Assembly (NCBI RefSeq): GCF_000013565.1
Contig: NC_007802.1
Location: 4,087,501-4,151,500, forward strand
DNA from: Jannaschia sp. CCS1
GTDB lineage: Bacteria > Pseudomonadota > Alphaproteobacteria > Rhodobacterales > Rhodobacteraceae
Reading direction: 5' to 3'
Length of the DNA stretch: 64,000 nucleotides
Shown here: positions 1 through 9,466 of the stretch, one piece after another
Layout of the letters: each line of letters starts with the position of its first letter
Numbering within the stretch: the first letter of the stretch is position 1
Made by a program: the position numbers and the translations under genes
The notes under the pieces: generated by a model
The model's input: only the letters and a program-made list of their open reading frames with translations
What the model was told of the DNA's origin: nothing
Databases searched by the model: none

Positions 1-106
1 GTTACGCTTGCTTGCACCATAAATGGGCACGCACCCAAGGGCTGACATACGATCTCACGAAACGGTTAGCCGCCGTGAGGGCGCTTCCCTCAGTCGTCAA
101 CGTAGC

Positions 107-607
107 TCACTTGCGCCGCCGCGCCCGCTGCGCATCTTCAAAGCTGTCGAAGATGGTGTCGGGGATCTGCAAGGGCGGCACATCTTTATAGAAGGCCCGG
201 AACTCGGCCACCGGTTTGGCCCGCGCGAGATAGGTCAGCAGGGCCTGACGGAACCTCCAGGGCTTGGCTTTCGCCGGTAGCCGCGACAGCCAGTGCCCGT
301 TGGGACGCCCGATGGCGCAGTCCGGCACAAGGCTCCGGCCCGAGGGCATCGGGTTGCGGCCCAGGATATCGCACACGTGGTCCAGTTCCGCCGGGGTGGC
401 GAAGCGCAACTCGACCCCTTGAAACTCGACTCGCAACAGACACCACAATTTCATCGACGACATGAATGGATGAACCATCTGCACCGGGCGCGCCCATTGG
501 CCGTTGTCCATCTTCTCCAACTTCCAGGCCCACGCCCTGGCTCCAGCACGCCCACTGACGGGTGTCCAGGGAAAGGTTCGGTGGTAGGACAGGCGGGCGG
601 ATTTCAT
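107..607 (-). CDS. conserved hypothetical protein (166 aa)
   Basis: I do not recognise a named family. The protein is basic and Trp/Arg-rich, with no signal peptide or membrane segment, and is probably cytoplasmic. It begins 3 bases after the stop of the FMN-binding glutamate-synthase-like gene on the same strand, so it is probably the distal gene of that operon. Several antisense frames are also open here. I chose this one because of the tight coupling to its neighbour and its uninterrupted, balanced composition. Function unknown. Confidence 0.55.
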   Translation of the reverse strand: MKSARLSYHRTFPWTPVSGRAGARAWAWKLEKMDNGQWARPVQMVHPFMSSMKLWCLLRVEFQGVELRFATPAELDHVCDILGRNPMPSGRSLVPDCAIGRPNGHWLSRLPAKAKPWRFRQALLTYLARAKPVAEFRAFYKDVPPLQIPDTIFDSFEDAQRARRRK

Positions 608-610
608 CGG

Positions 611-2104
611 CTACGTCACCGGGAACAGTTGATCCATGGGCAGGCTACTGCCATCAGGCTGCACGAGGCGCACATGTTGCCGTCGCATCCGGCGCGGCTC
701 ACTCACGCCGACGGAATGGGCGATCACCTCCACCTCTTTTCGGATCGCCTTGGCATAGTTCGTCACCCGCACCGTCTTATCGCTGACGTCCAACCCTTCC
801 TGAAACCTTGGGTTGTGGGTCGTGATCCCAGTGGGGCACGTGTTCTTGTGACACTTCAGCGCCTGAATACAGCCGAGCGCAAACATGAACCCTCGCGCTG
901 AGGTCACGAAATCCGCCCCCGCCGCCAGCGCCCAGGCCACATCGCCGGGGTTCACCAGCTTGCCACTGGCCACGATCCTTACCCGGTCTTTCAGCCCGGC
1001 CCGCGCGCGGGCATCTGCCAGGATCGGCAACGCCTCCCGCACCGACATACCGACAAGGTCCATCAGCGGCATCGGCGCGGCCCCGGTGCCGCCCTCTCCG
1101 CCATCCAGCGTGATGAAGTCCGGCGCACTGTCCACGCCCCGCGCGTTCACAGCGGCGAACAGATCTTCGAATACCTGCGGATCGCCCATCACCGTCTTGA
1201 TCCCAACAGGCTTGCCGGTCACGCGCCGGATGCGCGCGATCAGGTCCAGCAGTTCTTCTACATTCCCCGCTTCCCGGTGACGGTTCGGGCTGATCCCGTC
1301 CACGCCCCTTGGCAATCCGCGAATGCCTGCAATTTCTTCGGTGATCTTGGCGGCGGGCAGGATACCCCCCTTCCCGGGCTTTGCGCCTTGCGCCAGCTTC
1401 AGCTCAAACATCCTGACCTGCGGCTTGGCCGCCATCTCGGCCAGCTTGCCTTCATCCAGATTGCCCTCCGCGTCGCGCACGCCGTATTTCGCCGTGCCGA
1501 TCTGGAACACCACATCGCAGCCGCCCTCAAGGTGGTAGGGGCTCAGGCCGCCCTCGCCCGTGTTCATCCAGCATCCCGCCGCTTTGCACCCGTGCGATAG
1601 GGCCGTCACGGCGGGTTTGGAGATCGCCCCGTAGGACATGCCCGACAGGTTGAAAAAACTGCCCGCCATATATGGCGTGTCACAATGGGGTCCGATCATC
1701 ATCGGCTCGGCGCTGGCAAATTGATCGTCCAGCGGCGGGAACGTGGACGGCACGAACAGCGGTGTGCCCACGACGCTGATGTTGCGCGTGGACCCGAACG
1801 GCAAGGTCGACGACTTGCCCTTCCCCGCATGCTTCACCCATTCCCGCTGCGCCCGGTTGAAGGGCAGCTCTTCCCGGTCCATCGCAAAGAAGTATTGCCG
1901 GAAGAACTCTCCCAGGCTGCTGAACAACCCCCGGAAGCGGCCCAATACCGGGTAGTTTCGGCGGATCGCATCGGATGTTTGCGTCCGGTCGAGGATGAAC
2001 AGCACCGCCACCGCCAGCGCGGCCAGCCCGATCACCAGCCAGAAGGCGATCGCCATCGCTTCCAGAAAGACAGAGACGCTTTCCATTGTCGGTAGCTCCA
2101 TCAT
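611..2104 (-). CDS. FMN-binding glutamate synthase family protein (GltS-like domain)
   Basis: This 497-aa protein has an N-terminal membrane helix (about residues 14-38) followed by a domain like the FMN/Fe-S synthase domain of the glutamate synthase large subunit. Visible signatures are a Gly-rich flavin-phosphate stretch (LDGGEGGTGAAP, about 325-336) and a Cys-x5-Cys-x4-Cys cluster (CIQALKCHKNTC). That spacing matches the [3Fe-4S] motif of GltS. The glutaminase and GXGXG domains of full-length GltB are absent. Stand-alone proteins of this type are common in proteobacteria and their substrate is not well defined, so a role in glutamate synthesis should not be assumed. The start is preceded by GGAGAG at good spacing. 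Confidence 0.88.
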   Translation of the reverse strand: MMELPTMESVSVFLEAMAIAFWLVIGLAALAVAVLFILDRTQTSDAIRRNYPVLGRFRGLFSSLGEFFRQYFFAMDREELPFNRAQREWVKHAGKGKSSTLPFGSTRNISVVGTPLFVPSTFPPLDDQFASAEPMMIGPHCDTPYMAGSFFNLSGMSYGAISKPAVTALSHGCKAAGCWMNTGEGGLSPYHLEGGCDVVFQIGTAKYGVRDAEGNLDEGKLAEMAAKPQVRMFELKLAQGAKPGKGGILPAAKITEEIAGIRGLPRGVDGISPNRHREAGNVEELLDLIARIRRVTGKPVGIKTVMGDPQVFEDLFAAVNARGVDSAPDFITLDGGEGGTGAAPMPLMDLVGMSVREALPILADARARAGLKDRVRIVASGKLVNPGDVAWALAAGADFVTSARGFMFALGCIQALKCHKNTCPTGITTHNPRFQEGLDVSDKTVRVTNYAKAIRKEVEVIAHSVGVSEPRRMRRQHVRLVQPDGSSLPMDQLFPVT

Positions 2105-2412
2105 ACGCGCTCTCCCCGTTTGGCTTGGCGCATACCATGGCCAAACCGCCCGGCAGACTGCAACCGTGCATCAGAAAAATCGAAATATTTCATAACGTCC
2201 GGTCACATGATCTCACGCAGGAGTGATTGGAAGCGCGAAAAGGCGGCGGCTTAGATCGCGGCTCTTTTCGGTCAAGCCCCTCGGCGGAAATTCGCTTCAG
2301 TTGAAAAGACTTTTCCGCAAAGTAATTCGCCTCTCGTCAGCAGGCGGACCCCGTTGACCGCGGGATCCCAAGTTCCGTGACCAGACACCAACCGACAGAG
2401 AGAGACCTCATC
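2105..2412. other. intergenic region, divergent promoters presumed
   Basis: About 300 bases lie between the divergent glutamate-synthase-like gene and the first fasciclin gene. No convincing gene is visible. The stretch around 2160-2200 is AT-richer than its surroundings, as expected of promoter DNA, but I could not assign -35/-10 elements with confidence. A GAGAGA ribosome-binding sequence precedes the start at 2413. Confidence 0.4.
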
Positions 2413-2883
2413 ATGCGTAGAACGCTTATTGCCCTTGCCGCCACCACGGCCCTCGCCTCCCCTGCCTTTGCAGACGGCCATGCCATGAACATTGTCGAGA
2501 CGGCGGCAGAGGCCGGTTCCTTCACCACGCTTCTGGCCGCAGCCGAGGCCGCTGGCCTGGTTGAGACGCTGTCGGGTGAAGGCCCGCTGACCGTCTTCGC
2601 CCCCACCGATGAGGCCTTCGCCGCCCTGCCCGAAGGCACGGTCGAGGGTCTGCTGGCAGACACCGACGCCCTGACCGCCGTGCTGACCTACCACGTCGTC
2701 GCCGGTGCCGTGATGTCCGGCGATCTGACCGACGGCATGACCGCCGCAACGGTCAACGGAGCCGATATCACCGTGTCGCTTGATCCGGTGATGATCAACG
2801 ACGCCAACGTCGTGACCGCCGATATCGAGGCGTCGAACGGCGTCATCCACGTCATCGACAGCGTGCTTCTGCCACCCATGTAA
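2413..2883 (+). CDS. exported fasciclin (FAS1) domain protein
   Basis: A 156-aa protein with a clear Sec signal peptide ([20 protein letters not shown], cleavage near residue 20) and one FAS1 domain filling the rest. FAS1 hallmarks are [13 protein letters not shown], the H1-like [20 protein letters not shown], and the C-terminal [14 protein letters not shown]. Secreted FAS1 proteins of this size (MPT70/YneN-like) are common in Rhodobacterales and are linked to adhesion or matrix interaction; no enzyme activity is known. An upstream in-frame start exists at 2377, but ATG 2413 gives the signal peptide directly and sits behind GAGAGA. A second FAS1 gene follows 81 bases downstream. Confidence 0.9.
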   Translation: MRRTLIALAATTALASPAFADGHAMNIVETAAEAGSFTTLLAAAEAAGLVETLSGEGPLTVFAPTDEAFAALPEGTVEGLLADTDALTAVLTYHVVAGAVMSGDLTDGMTAATVNGADITVSLDPVMINDANVVTADIEASNGVIHVIDSVLLPPM

Positions 2884-2964
2884 GCCGCGACTTTCGTCGG
2901 GGGCGACGCAACGTGGCCCCCGACGCTGATCGACACACCAATACCAACACAGGAGGACCCCACC

Positions 2965-3474
2965 ATGGACCGTCGTCAATTCATCACCCGCACCGCAGGC
3001 CTCGCCGTTGCAGCCCCCTTCACCGGACTGGCCGCATCGCCCGCCCTGGCCGTCACCGGCAGCTCCAACATCGTGGAACTTGCCGCGGCAACACCTGATC
3101 TCTCCACGCTCGTGACCGCTGTTCAGGCCGCAGGTCTTGTGGACACGCTGTCCTCGCGCGGCAACTTCACCGTGTTTGCGCCCACGAACCGCGCGTTTGC
3201 GCATTTGCCTGCTGGTACGCTTGATGCGCTGCTGGCCGACATCCCGGCCCTGACCAACGTGCTCACGTACCATGTCTCGCCCGACTATTATCCGGCCTCG
3301 CAATTCGTGGGTCAGTTCGGGGCCGTCCATCAGACGGTTCAAGGCCAGCCGATCCGCGTGGACGGGCGCAGCGGCACCGTTCTCCTGAATGGCAACACCC
3401 GGGTGACGACGGCGGATGTCTTCGCCTCCAACGGCGTGGTTCACATCATTGATGCGGTTCTGCTGCCCCATTGA
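2965..3474 (+). CDS. exported fasciclin (FAS1) protein with Tat-type signal
   Basis: The 169-aa protein starts MDRRQFITRTAG, a twin-arginine (RRxF) signal with a hydrophobic stretch and an Ala-x-Ala cleavage site near residue 29. A single FAS1 domain follows (NFTVFAPTNRAFAHLP, LTYHVS, NGVVHIIDAVLLPH). It is a paralogue of the preceding gene but appears to use Tat rather than Sec export. AGGAGG lies about 10 bases upstream of the ATG. The two genes are probably cotranscribed and end at the hairpin near 3555-3587. Confidence 0.9.
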   Translation: MDRRQFITRTAGLAVAAPFTGLAASPALAVTGSSNIVELAAATPDLSTLVTAVQAAGLVDTLSSRGNFTVFAPTNRAFAHLPAGTLDALLADIPALTNVLTYHVSPDYYPASQFVGQFGAVHQTVQGQPIRVDGRSGTVLLNGNTRVTTADVFASNGVVHIIDAVLLPH

Positions 3475-3554
3475 TCGCAGGCAGGGTTGCAAGGTTGCAA
3501 CCCACACCTAACCATCTGAACTAAAATCATAATCACGATATTGATTTTCAACGC

Positions 3555-3587
3555 AACGCCCCGCCAGTCCCCCTGGTGGGGCGTTTT
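3555..3587 (+). terminator. Rho-independent terminator after the FAS1 pair
   Basis: The arms AACGCCCCGCCAG (3555-3567) and CTGGTGGGGCGTT (3573-3585) pair along their full length with one G-T wobble. The hairpin ends in a short T run (TTTT) on the plus strand, about 80 bases after the second fasciclin stop. Confidence 0.75.
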
Positions 3588-3626
3588 GACTTGCGCGGGG
3601 CGGGCGGAGGATGTTCCCTTCTCGCC

Positions 3627-4067
3627 ATGCAGGTCGAGAGCATTGATCATGTCCATATCGAGGTGCGGGACCGCGCGCGGGCGGCGGATTGGTGCGCCCG
3701 TGTCCTTGGCCTGCGACCCCATGGGGACCTTGCATCCTGGGCCGCGGATCCGATGGGGCCGCTGATCCTGAAGGCTGGCGATGGGCGCCCCGCATTGTCG
3801 CTGTTTGCCCGTGCCTGTGCGCCGCCAACGCGCGACACAACCATTGCCTTCCGCATGACGGGGACGGCGTTCCTCGCCTTCCGGGACGCTCTGCCGGAGC
3901 TTGGCCTGAGCGATGCCAAGGGCGGCCCGGTGACGGCTGCGGACGTGGTGGATCATGCGCTGTCGTGGTCGATCTACTTTTGCGACCCGGACGGGAACCG
4001 GTTCGAGGTCACGACCTACGATTACGCCGATGTCGCGGCGGCGCTGTCGCCCGAGCCCCGCCCATAA
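3627..4067 (+). CDS. VOC family protein (glyoxalase/bleomycin-resistance fold)
   Basis: A 146-aa single-chain VOC protein. The N-terminal VESIDHVHIEVRD carries the usual first metal-ligand His. DPDGNRFEVTTYD near the C-terminus carries the usual Glu. Family members are metal-dependent dioxygenases, glyoxalases, or antibiotic- and xenobiotic-binding proteins, and the substrate cannot be read from sequence. The ATG at 3627 places the conserved first strand at the N-terminus. The gene stands alone and faces clpB. Confidence 0.82.
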   Translation: MQVESIDHVHIEVRDRARAADWCARVLGLRPHGDLASWAADPMGPLILKAGDGRPALSLFARACAPPTRDTTIAFRMTGTAFLAFRDALPELGLSDAKGGPVTAADVVDHALSWSIYFCDPDGNRFEVTTYDYADVAAALSPEPRP

Positions 4068-4099
4068 AAAAACCGCCCCGCGCGACAGGCACGGAGCGG
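4066..4099 (-). terminator. Rho-independent terminator of clpB
   Basis: Read on the minus strand, CCGCTCCG and CGGGGCGG (4099-4092 and 4080-4073) form an 8-bp stem with one mismatch, followed by seven T (4072-4066). The T run overlaps the stop codon of the convergent VOC gene. Confidence 0.75.
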
Positions 4100-4143
4100 C
4101 GATTGATATCCCAGTCGCCGGGGACCGGGGTTAATGCACGGCC

Positions 4144-6759
4144 CTAATGGACCACGGCATCGTCGGGCTTGGGTCGGTTGGACGGGGCCACGCGGTCGCC
4201 CACGATCAGCCCATCGGCCCCGGCGCTGACCGTGATATCCGCGCCGTCGGTCACATCGCCCGCCAGGATCATTTCGGCCAGCTGGTCCTGCAACGCGCGC
4301 TGGATCACCCGCTTCAGCGGACGGGCCCCGAAGACCGGGTCATACCCTTCATCCGCAAGCCAGGTCTGCGCGGCCTCGTCCAAGGTCAGCTGGATTTTCC
4401 GCTCGGCCAGACGACGTTCCAGGCGCCCCAGCTGGATCTTGACGATACCATCCATATCCGCCCGCGTCAGGCGGTCGAAGACGATCATATCATCCAGACG
4501 GTTCAGGAATTCCGGCCGGAAATGGGCGCGCACGGCGTCCATCACATCGCGCTGCGCCTGCGCCGCGTCACTGCCCTCGGGCAGATGGCTCAGCGCCTGG
4601 CTGCCAAGATTTGACGTCAGCACGATCAAGGTCTGCTTGAAGTCCACCTGACGGCCCTGACCATCGGTCAGAATGCCATCATCCAGCACCTGAAGAAGCA
4701 CGTTGAAGACCTCCGGATGCGCCTTTTCGACCTCATCAAACAGGATCACCTGATAGGGCCTACGCCGCACCGCTTCGGTCAGCACGCCGCCCTCGTCATA
4801 GCCGACATAGCCCGGAGGCGCGCCGATCAGACGGGCCACCGCGTGTTTTTCCATGAATTCCGACATGTCGATGCGGACCATGGCCTGATCATCATCAAAG
4901 AGGTATTCGGCAAGCGCCTTGGTCAACTCGGTCTTGCCGACACCCGTGGGCCCGAGGAACAGGAAGCTGCCCAAGGGACGCCCCTCATCCTGCAAGCCCG
5001 CGCGGGCACGACGGACGGCCCGGGACACGGCGGAGACCGCTTGATGCTGGCCGATGACGCGCTTGCCAAGTTCGTCTTCCATGCGCAGGAGCTTTTCGCG
5101 TTCGCCTTCCAGCATCTTGGCGACCGGCACGCCGGTCCACCGCTCCACCACTTCGGCGATCTGTTCGGGCAGAACGGCCTCTTCCACCATGACGTCATCG
5201 GGCTGCGCCTCTGCGACCTCCAGCTCCTTTTCCAGCTGCGGGATCACGCCATAGGACAGCTCCCCCGCTTTGCCGAGATCACCGTTGCGCTTGGCCTGAT
5301 CCAACTCCGCGCGGGCATGGTCAAGGCGTTCCTTCAACCCGCGCGCGGATTCCAACTTGTCCCGCTCCGCCTGCCACTTGGCGGTCATTTCCGCGGATTG
5401 CTGTTGCAAATCGCCGAGGTCTTTTTCAAGCGTCTCAAGCCGGTCCTTCGACGCCGTATCGGATTCCTGCTTCAACGCCTCCGCCTCGATCTGCATTTGC
5501 AGGATCTGACGGTCCAGCGCGTCCAATTCTTCGGGCTTGCTGTCCACTTCCATCCGCAGACGGGACGCCGCTTCGTCCATCAGGTCGATGGCCTTGTCGG
5601 GCAGAAACCGGTCCGTGATATACCGATGCGACAGGTTTGAAGCGGCAACCAACGCGCTGTCACTGATGCGAACACCGTGGTGCAACTCGTACTTTTCCTT
5701 GATCCCGCGCAGGATGGAGACGGTGTCATCCACCGTCGGTTCTTCCACCACCAAAGGCTGGAACCGGCGCGCCAAAGCGGCGTCCTTTTCCACATATTTG
5801 CGGTATTCATCCAGCGTCGTGGCGCCGACGCAATGCAATTCGCCGCGCGCCAGGGCGGGCTTGATCAGGTTGGCGGCATCCATCGCCCCGTCCGCTTTGC
5901 CCGCGCCCACAAGGGTGTGCATCTCGTCAATGAACAGGATGATTTCACCGGCCGCATCGGCGATTTCGGTCAGGACGGCTTTCAGGCGTTCTTCAAACTC
6001 GCCACGGTACTTCGCGCCCGCGATCAGCGCGCCCATGTCGAGCGACATCAGCGTCTTGTTGCGCAGGCTTTCGGGGACGTCGCCGTTGATGATCCGCAGG
6101 GCGAGGCCTTCGGCGATGGCAGTTTTGCCGACGCCGGGTTCCCCGATCAGGACAGGGTTGTTCTTGGTCCGGCGTGACAGCACCTGCATGGCGCGGCGGA
6201 TTTCTTCGTCGCGGCCAATGATCGGGTCAATCTTGCCCTCCCGCGCAGCCTCCGTCAGGTCACGGGCGTATTTGTTGAGCGCGTCGTAATTGTCTTCGGC
6301 AGAGGCTGAATCGGCGGTCTTGCCCTTGCGCAGATCATTGATCGCAGCGTTGAGGGCCTGCGCGTTCACGCCGCCCTTGTCCAGCGCATCCTTCGCGCCG
6401 GATTTGACCATGGCGAGCGCGGTCAGCAGCCGTTCGACGGGCACGAAACTGTCGCCGGCCTTGGTGGCGAGCTTCTCGGCCTCATCCAGGACCTTGCCCA
6501 ATTGCTTGTCCATATAGACCTGCGCGCCGTCGCCGGTGACGACGGGCAGCTTGGCCATGGTCGCGTCCAGCGACTCACGGACCCGCGCGGGCGTGCCGCC
6601 AGAGCGTCCGATCAGGGTGCTGGCCAGACCTTCGTCATCGTCTAGCAGGGCCTTCAAAAGATGCTCGGGCACCAGTTTCTGGTGATCCTCGCGCTGCGCG
6701 ATGGTTTGTGCGGCCTGAAGGAAGCCGCGTGCGCGGTCGGTGAACTTTTCTAAGTTCAT
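4144..6759 (-). CDS. clpB: ATP-dependent disaggregase chaperone ClpB
   Basis: The 871-aa protein has full ClpB architecture: N-terminal Clp-N repeats (about 1-145), AAA+ module 1 with Walker A GEPGVGKT (about 205), a long coiled-coil middle domain (about 405-530, rich in Glu/Gln/Leu), and AAA+ module 2 with Walker A GPTGVGKT (about 607), ending in a ClpB D2-small domain. Working with DnaK/DnaJ/GrpE it resolubilises aggregated proteins in the cytoplasm after heat stress. Length matches alphaproteobacterial ClpB. It starts after AAGGAGACAGAC. Heat-shock (sigma-32) control is usual for the family, but I could not see a convincing RpoH promoter. A terminator follows at 4066-4099. Confidence 0.98.
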   Translation of the reverse strand: MNLEKFTDRARGFLQAAQTIAQREDHQKLVPEHLLKALLDDDEGLASTLIGRSGGTPARVRESLDATMAKLPVVTGDGAQVYMDKQLGKVLDEAEKLATKAGDSFVPVERLLTALAMVKSGAKDALDKGGVNAQALNAAINDLRKGKTADSASAEDNYDALNKYARDLTEAAREGKIDPIIGRDEEIRRAMQVLSRRTKNNPVLIGEPGVGKTAIAEGLALRIINGDVPESLRNKTLMSLDMGALIAGAKYRGEFEERLKAVLTEIADAAGEIILFIDEMHTLVGAGKADGAMDAANLIKPALARGELHCVGATTLDEYRKYVEKDAALARRFQPLVVEEPTVDDTVSILRGIKEKYELHHGVRISDSALVAASNLSHRYITDRFLPDKAIDLMDEAASRLRMEVDSKPEELDALDRQILQMQIEAEALKQESDTASKDRLETLEKDLGDLQQQSAEMTAKWQAERDKLESARGLKERLDHARAELDQAKRNGDLGKAGELSYGVIPQLEKELEVAEAQPDDVMVEEAVLPEQIAEVVERWTGVPVAKMLEGEREKLLRMEDELGKRVIGQHQAVSAVSRAVRRARAGLQDEGRPLGSFLFLGPTGVGKTELTKALAEYLFDDDQAMVRIDMSEFMEKHAVARLIGAPPGYVGYDEGGVLTEAVRRRPYQVILFDEVEKAHPEVFNVLLQVLDDGILTDGQGRQVDFKQTLIVLTSNLGSQALSHLPEGSDAAQAQRDVMDAVRAHFRPEFLNRLDDMIVFDRLTRADMDGIVKIQLGRLERRLAERKIQLTLDEAAQTWLADEGYDPVFGARPLKRVIQRALQDQLAEMILAGDVTDGADITVSAGADGLIVGDRVAPSNRPKPDDAVVH

Positions 6760-6844
6760 GTCTGTCTCCTTAACAAAGCGCCCTTATCTTGGCACCCGAC
6801 TATGCGGCATGCCTTGGGTGGGCCTCTGATCTTAGATGGGAAGC

Positions 6845-7351
6845 TTATTTGCCATTCTCAAGATCAACGCCGAACTCCTGTGCCAAAGCGCGGCTGCGCG
6901 CCCGGATTGCGGCGGATCGGTTGCGGAGGCCCTGACGGATGCGGTCGGTCAGGTCTTCTTCGGGCGGGGCGGCCCGGCAATAGGCGTCGAGAACCCAGAC
7001 CCGCAGCAGGATTGTCTTGGCTCCAAAGTACGCTGGCAGATGCGGGCGCAAGATCGGCGCGGCGTCGGGGGCATGTTGCGCGCATTGCAGCACATGCAGG
7101 ACGGCGTCAGATTTGGTGAGGGTTGGCAGGCGTTCAAACACCTCGGCCAGCGTGCCTGACCCAATGCGGCCCGCCTCCGCCAGGGCCTTGATCAACCAGG
7201 TCGCGGGTACTTCATGGATGCCCGGTATCTCAGCCAGAAGCGTCGCCAACGCCTTCTCCGTCAGGTCGGCGCGCAGGACGTCCTTCAACGGCGCGGTATG
7301 TGTGCCGTCGAACGCCTCAAGGGCCGCGATGATGTCGGAGGGCTGTCTCAT
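6845..7351 (-). CDS. conserved hypothetical protein, helical-repeat-like
   Basis: A 168-aa Leu/Ala-rich, predominantly helical protein without signal peptide. Alternating helices (AIIAALEAFDG, ATLLAEIPGI, LIKALAEAGRIG, VLHVLQCAQHAPDAAPIL) suggest a short HEAT/armadillo-type repeat scaffold, though I cannot name the family. A longer open frame extends upstream to 7570, but its extra residues are low-complexity and basic. The ATG at 7351 (MRQPSDII) is the better start. It lies upstream of clpB on the same strand, but 85 bases separate them. Confidence 0.6.
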   Translation of the reverse strand: MRQPSDIIAALEAFDGTHTAPLKDVLRADLTEKALATLLAEIPGIHEVPATWLIKALAEAGRIGSGTLAEVFERLPTLTKSDAVLHVLQCAQHAPDAAPILRPHLPAYFGAKTILLRVWVLDAYCRAAPPEEDLTDRIRQGLRNRSAAIRARSRALAQEFGVDLENGK

Positions 7352-7706
7352 CGGGACAGGATGCCCCATGCACCCGGGATCACAAAGCCTCGACGGGAAC
7401 GCCCCCGGGCTTTTCCCCGCAAAACCGCACACCCGCCACCCCATATCAAATGCAGGAGGCGAACCCTTCCGTCTCTGGCTGCGCCTGTCCCCTCCCCCTT
7501 TTGGGCGCAGCCGTCCCTTGTAACGAGTAGCGTCGATGGCATTTTCCATCGCGCAGATCCGGGTCGCCATTTTGGTGTTGGGCGGCCCGGATCTCCTTCA
7601 CCGGCTGTTGAGGGTAAGGGGAACCTGATCTCGACATGGTGAGTTGCAATCCCACATAACCTCTCCAGTTGGTGTCTTAGTGACCCGCTTGATTTGAGGT
7701 ACGCCC
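7352..7706. other. intergenic region without a convincing gene
   Basis: About 350 bases between divergent genes. Frames are open on both strands, but their products are Arg/Pro-rich and look like out-of-frame reading of GC-rich DNA. TTGAGG-type ribosome-binding sequence precedes the small frame at 7707. Confidence 0.35.
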
Positions 7707-7895
7707 ATGTCGACCCATTGCCTGAGCCTTCACAGCGTCGCCTATGATACGGTGGCCGCCGTCTTCCATGCGGAGGCGCAATTTGTCTCTGCCGCCGGTG
7801 TCCAACGCCGCCGCGTGGAGTGGCGCGGCCCGACAACGGCAGACTTCGCCCGTATCGCCCGTGGCCTGCGCGACGCCGCATTGAGCGTGGCCTAA
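7707..7895 (+). CDS. small hypothetical protein (62 aa)
   Basis: A short frame beginning MSTHCLSLHSVAYDTVAAVF, preceded by TTGAGG about 8 bases before the ATG and ending 57 bases before pyrF. The predicted product is balanced in composition, with a helical C-terminus (ADFARIARGLRDAAL) and no signal peptide. It is the only candidate for the space upstream of pyrF and might be cotranscribed with it. I do not recognise a family. It may be a real small protein, but coding status is uncertain. Confidence 0.45.
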   Translation: MSTHCLSLHSVAYDTVAAVFHAEAQFVSAAGVQRRRVEWRGPTTADFARIARGLRDAALSVA

Positions 7896-7952
7896 GTGGA
7901 CTTCCCCTCGGCCCGCGTCTAAGGAGCGCGAGGTTCATGGGGGAGAGAAGAT

Positions 7953-8642
7953 ATGTCGGACGACCGTTTGATCGTGGCGCTGGATGTGCCCAACGTGGTG
8001 CAGGGCCTGGCGCTGGCCGAAAAACTCGGCGACGCCGTTTCATTCTACAAAATCGGACTGGGGATGCTGACCGGCGGTGGCCTGGCGCTCGCCAATGAGC
8101 TGAAGCAGGACCACGGCAAGCGCATTTTCCTTGATATGAAGTTGTTCGATATTTCCGCCACGGTCGAGGCCGCGGTGCGGGGGCTGGCGCAATTCAACCT
8201 GGATTTCCTGACCGTCCATGGCGATCCCCACGTGGTGCGCGCCGCCAAGGAAGGAGCGGCGGGCAGCGACACGAAGATCCTTGCGGTGACGATCCTGACC
8301 TCTCTGGATCGGACCGATCTGGACGATTGCCTGATCCGGGATGGAGAGATGCTTGATCTGGTGGCCGAGCGGGCGGGCCGCGCGTTTGAGGCGGGCGCCG
8401 ATGGCGTCATCTCTTCCCCGCACGAAGCGACCATGATCCGCGCCCTGCCCGAGGCCAAGGGCCGCCTGATCGTGACCCCCGGCGTCCGCCCAACGGGCAG
8501 CGCGTCCGGCGACCAGAAACGCATCGCGACGCCGCGCCAGGCCATCGCGGACGGGGCCGACCACATCGTCGTGGGCCGCCCGATCTGGCAGCATCAGGAC
8601 CCGCGTGCGGCGGCGCAGATGGTGGTGGCGGACCTGCCTTAA
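7953..8642 (+). CDS. pyrF: orotidine 5'-phosphate decarboxylase
   Basis: The 229-aa enzyme converts OMP to UMP, the last step of de novo pyrimidine synthesis. It is a TIM barrel with the catalytic Asp-x-Lys-x-x-Asp array at residues 61-66 (DMKLFD). Substrate-binding residues are Asp11 and Lys33 (ALDV; FYKIGLGML), with the phosphate-loop region (VTPGVRPTG) and VVGRPI near the C-terminus. Length is normal for the bacterial class. A strong GGGGGAGAG site precedes the ATG. The last 4 bases overlap the stop of a convergent gene. Confidence 0.96.
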   Translation: MSDDRLIVALDVPNVVQGLALAEKLGDAVSFYKIGLGMLTGGGLALANELKQDHGKRIFLDMKLFDISATVEAAVRGLAQFNLDFLTVHGDPHVVRAAKEGAAGSDTKILAVTILTSLDRTDLDDCLIRDGEMLDLVAERAGRAFEAGADGVISSPHEATMIRALPEAKGRLIVTPGVRPTGSASGDQKRIATPRQAIADGADHIVVGRPIWQHQDPRAAAQMVVADLP

Positions 8643-9466
8643 TCGAAGGGCGGTTGCGGTCGATCCTCGGGCCACGGCGGCAGGGTGATCCCGTCCAGGG
8701 TCTCCGCATAGAACCCCATGGAGCCGGGCATCCAGAACCGCGCCTCGATCGAGCGGGGATGCGTTGCGGCAAAGCCCACATGGGGCGGTTCCATATCAAC
8801 CTCATCATGGCCGTGGGTCTTGTGGCCAATGTCAAAGAACAGCGCCGCCATCGCCACGAGGCCCCTTGGCGTCAGATCCATGATGATCTGGTCGGCGTTG
8901 CGCTGATCCATCCGGCCATTGTAATCGGGCGTGCTCCAGCCGTAGGCGAAGCAGGGGCGATCCTCGGGCTCCACCCGCTCGACGCCGGACATGGCAGGGT
9001 CCGCAAACGGATGGCGGCGCACCTCTTGCGGCCAATGTTCATAGGCGGAATAACTGAAGCCGCCCGTGCTTGTCAGAAACCCACGCTCGGGCAGCACATG
9101 GTTGATCTGCACATAGAGCCATTTCGCGCGGCTCAGGGGATGCGTCAGGGTCAGACCCGCCCAGTGCCTGCCAGAAAACAAAAGATGCAGCAGCCACAGG
9201 CCGACGCGCCGCAAAGTCTCGGGTTCAACATAGGTGATGAAACCGGGGGATTGATCCATGATCTCGAAGGGGCGGTCGCCGCCCGTACCGGCCGACCCGA
9301 TGTGGCGCGTGTAATTCGTGTCGATGATCAGATCGCCGCAATCGGCCAGATCGTCCGGTGGCCCGGCGAGGGCGTCCAGATCCTCGGCGGTGATCAGGAT
9401 GTCGCCCTCTGCCTCTAGCGCCGCCACCTTTTCAGACAGCGGCGCATAGTCTTTCAAATCAGTCAT
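8639..9466 (-). CDS. conserved hypothetical protein (275 aa)
   Basis: A soluble 275-aa protein with no signal peptide or transmembrane segment, rich in Trp, His and Pro (for example HPLSRAKWLYVQINHVLPERG). I do not recognise a domain. Its start overlaps the end of the NfeD-like gene by 8 bases, so it is translated from the SPFH-NfeD transcript. The link to that membrane pair may be only operonic. Its 3' end overlaps pyrF tail to tail by 4 bases. Confidence 0.7.
   Translation of the reverse strand: MTDLKDYAPLSEKVAALEAEGDILITAEDLDALAGPPDDLADCGDLIIDTNYTRHIGSAGTGGDRPFEIMDQSPGFITYVEPETLRRVGLWLLHLLFSGRHWAGLTLTHPLSRAKWLYVQINHVLPERGFLTSTGGFSYSAYEHWPQEVRRHPFADPAMSGVERVEPEDRPCFAYGWSTPDYNGRMDQRNADQIIMDLTPRGLVAMAALFFDIGHKTHGHDEVDMEPPHVGFAATHPRSIEARFWMPGSMGFYAETLDGITLPPWPEDRPQPPFD

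Noticed and set aside
6760-6860. Heat-shock (RpoH) promoter for clpB
   Set aside because: No pair of CTTG-like -35 and CCCCAT-like -10 at proper spacing could be found by eye.
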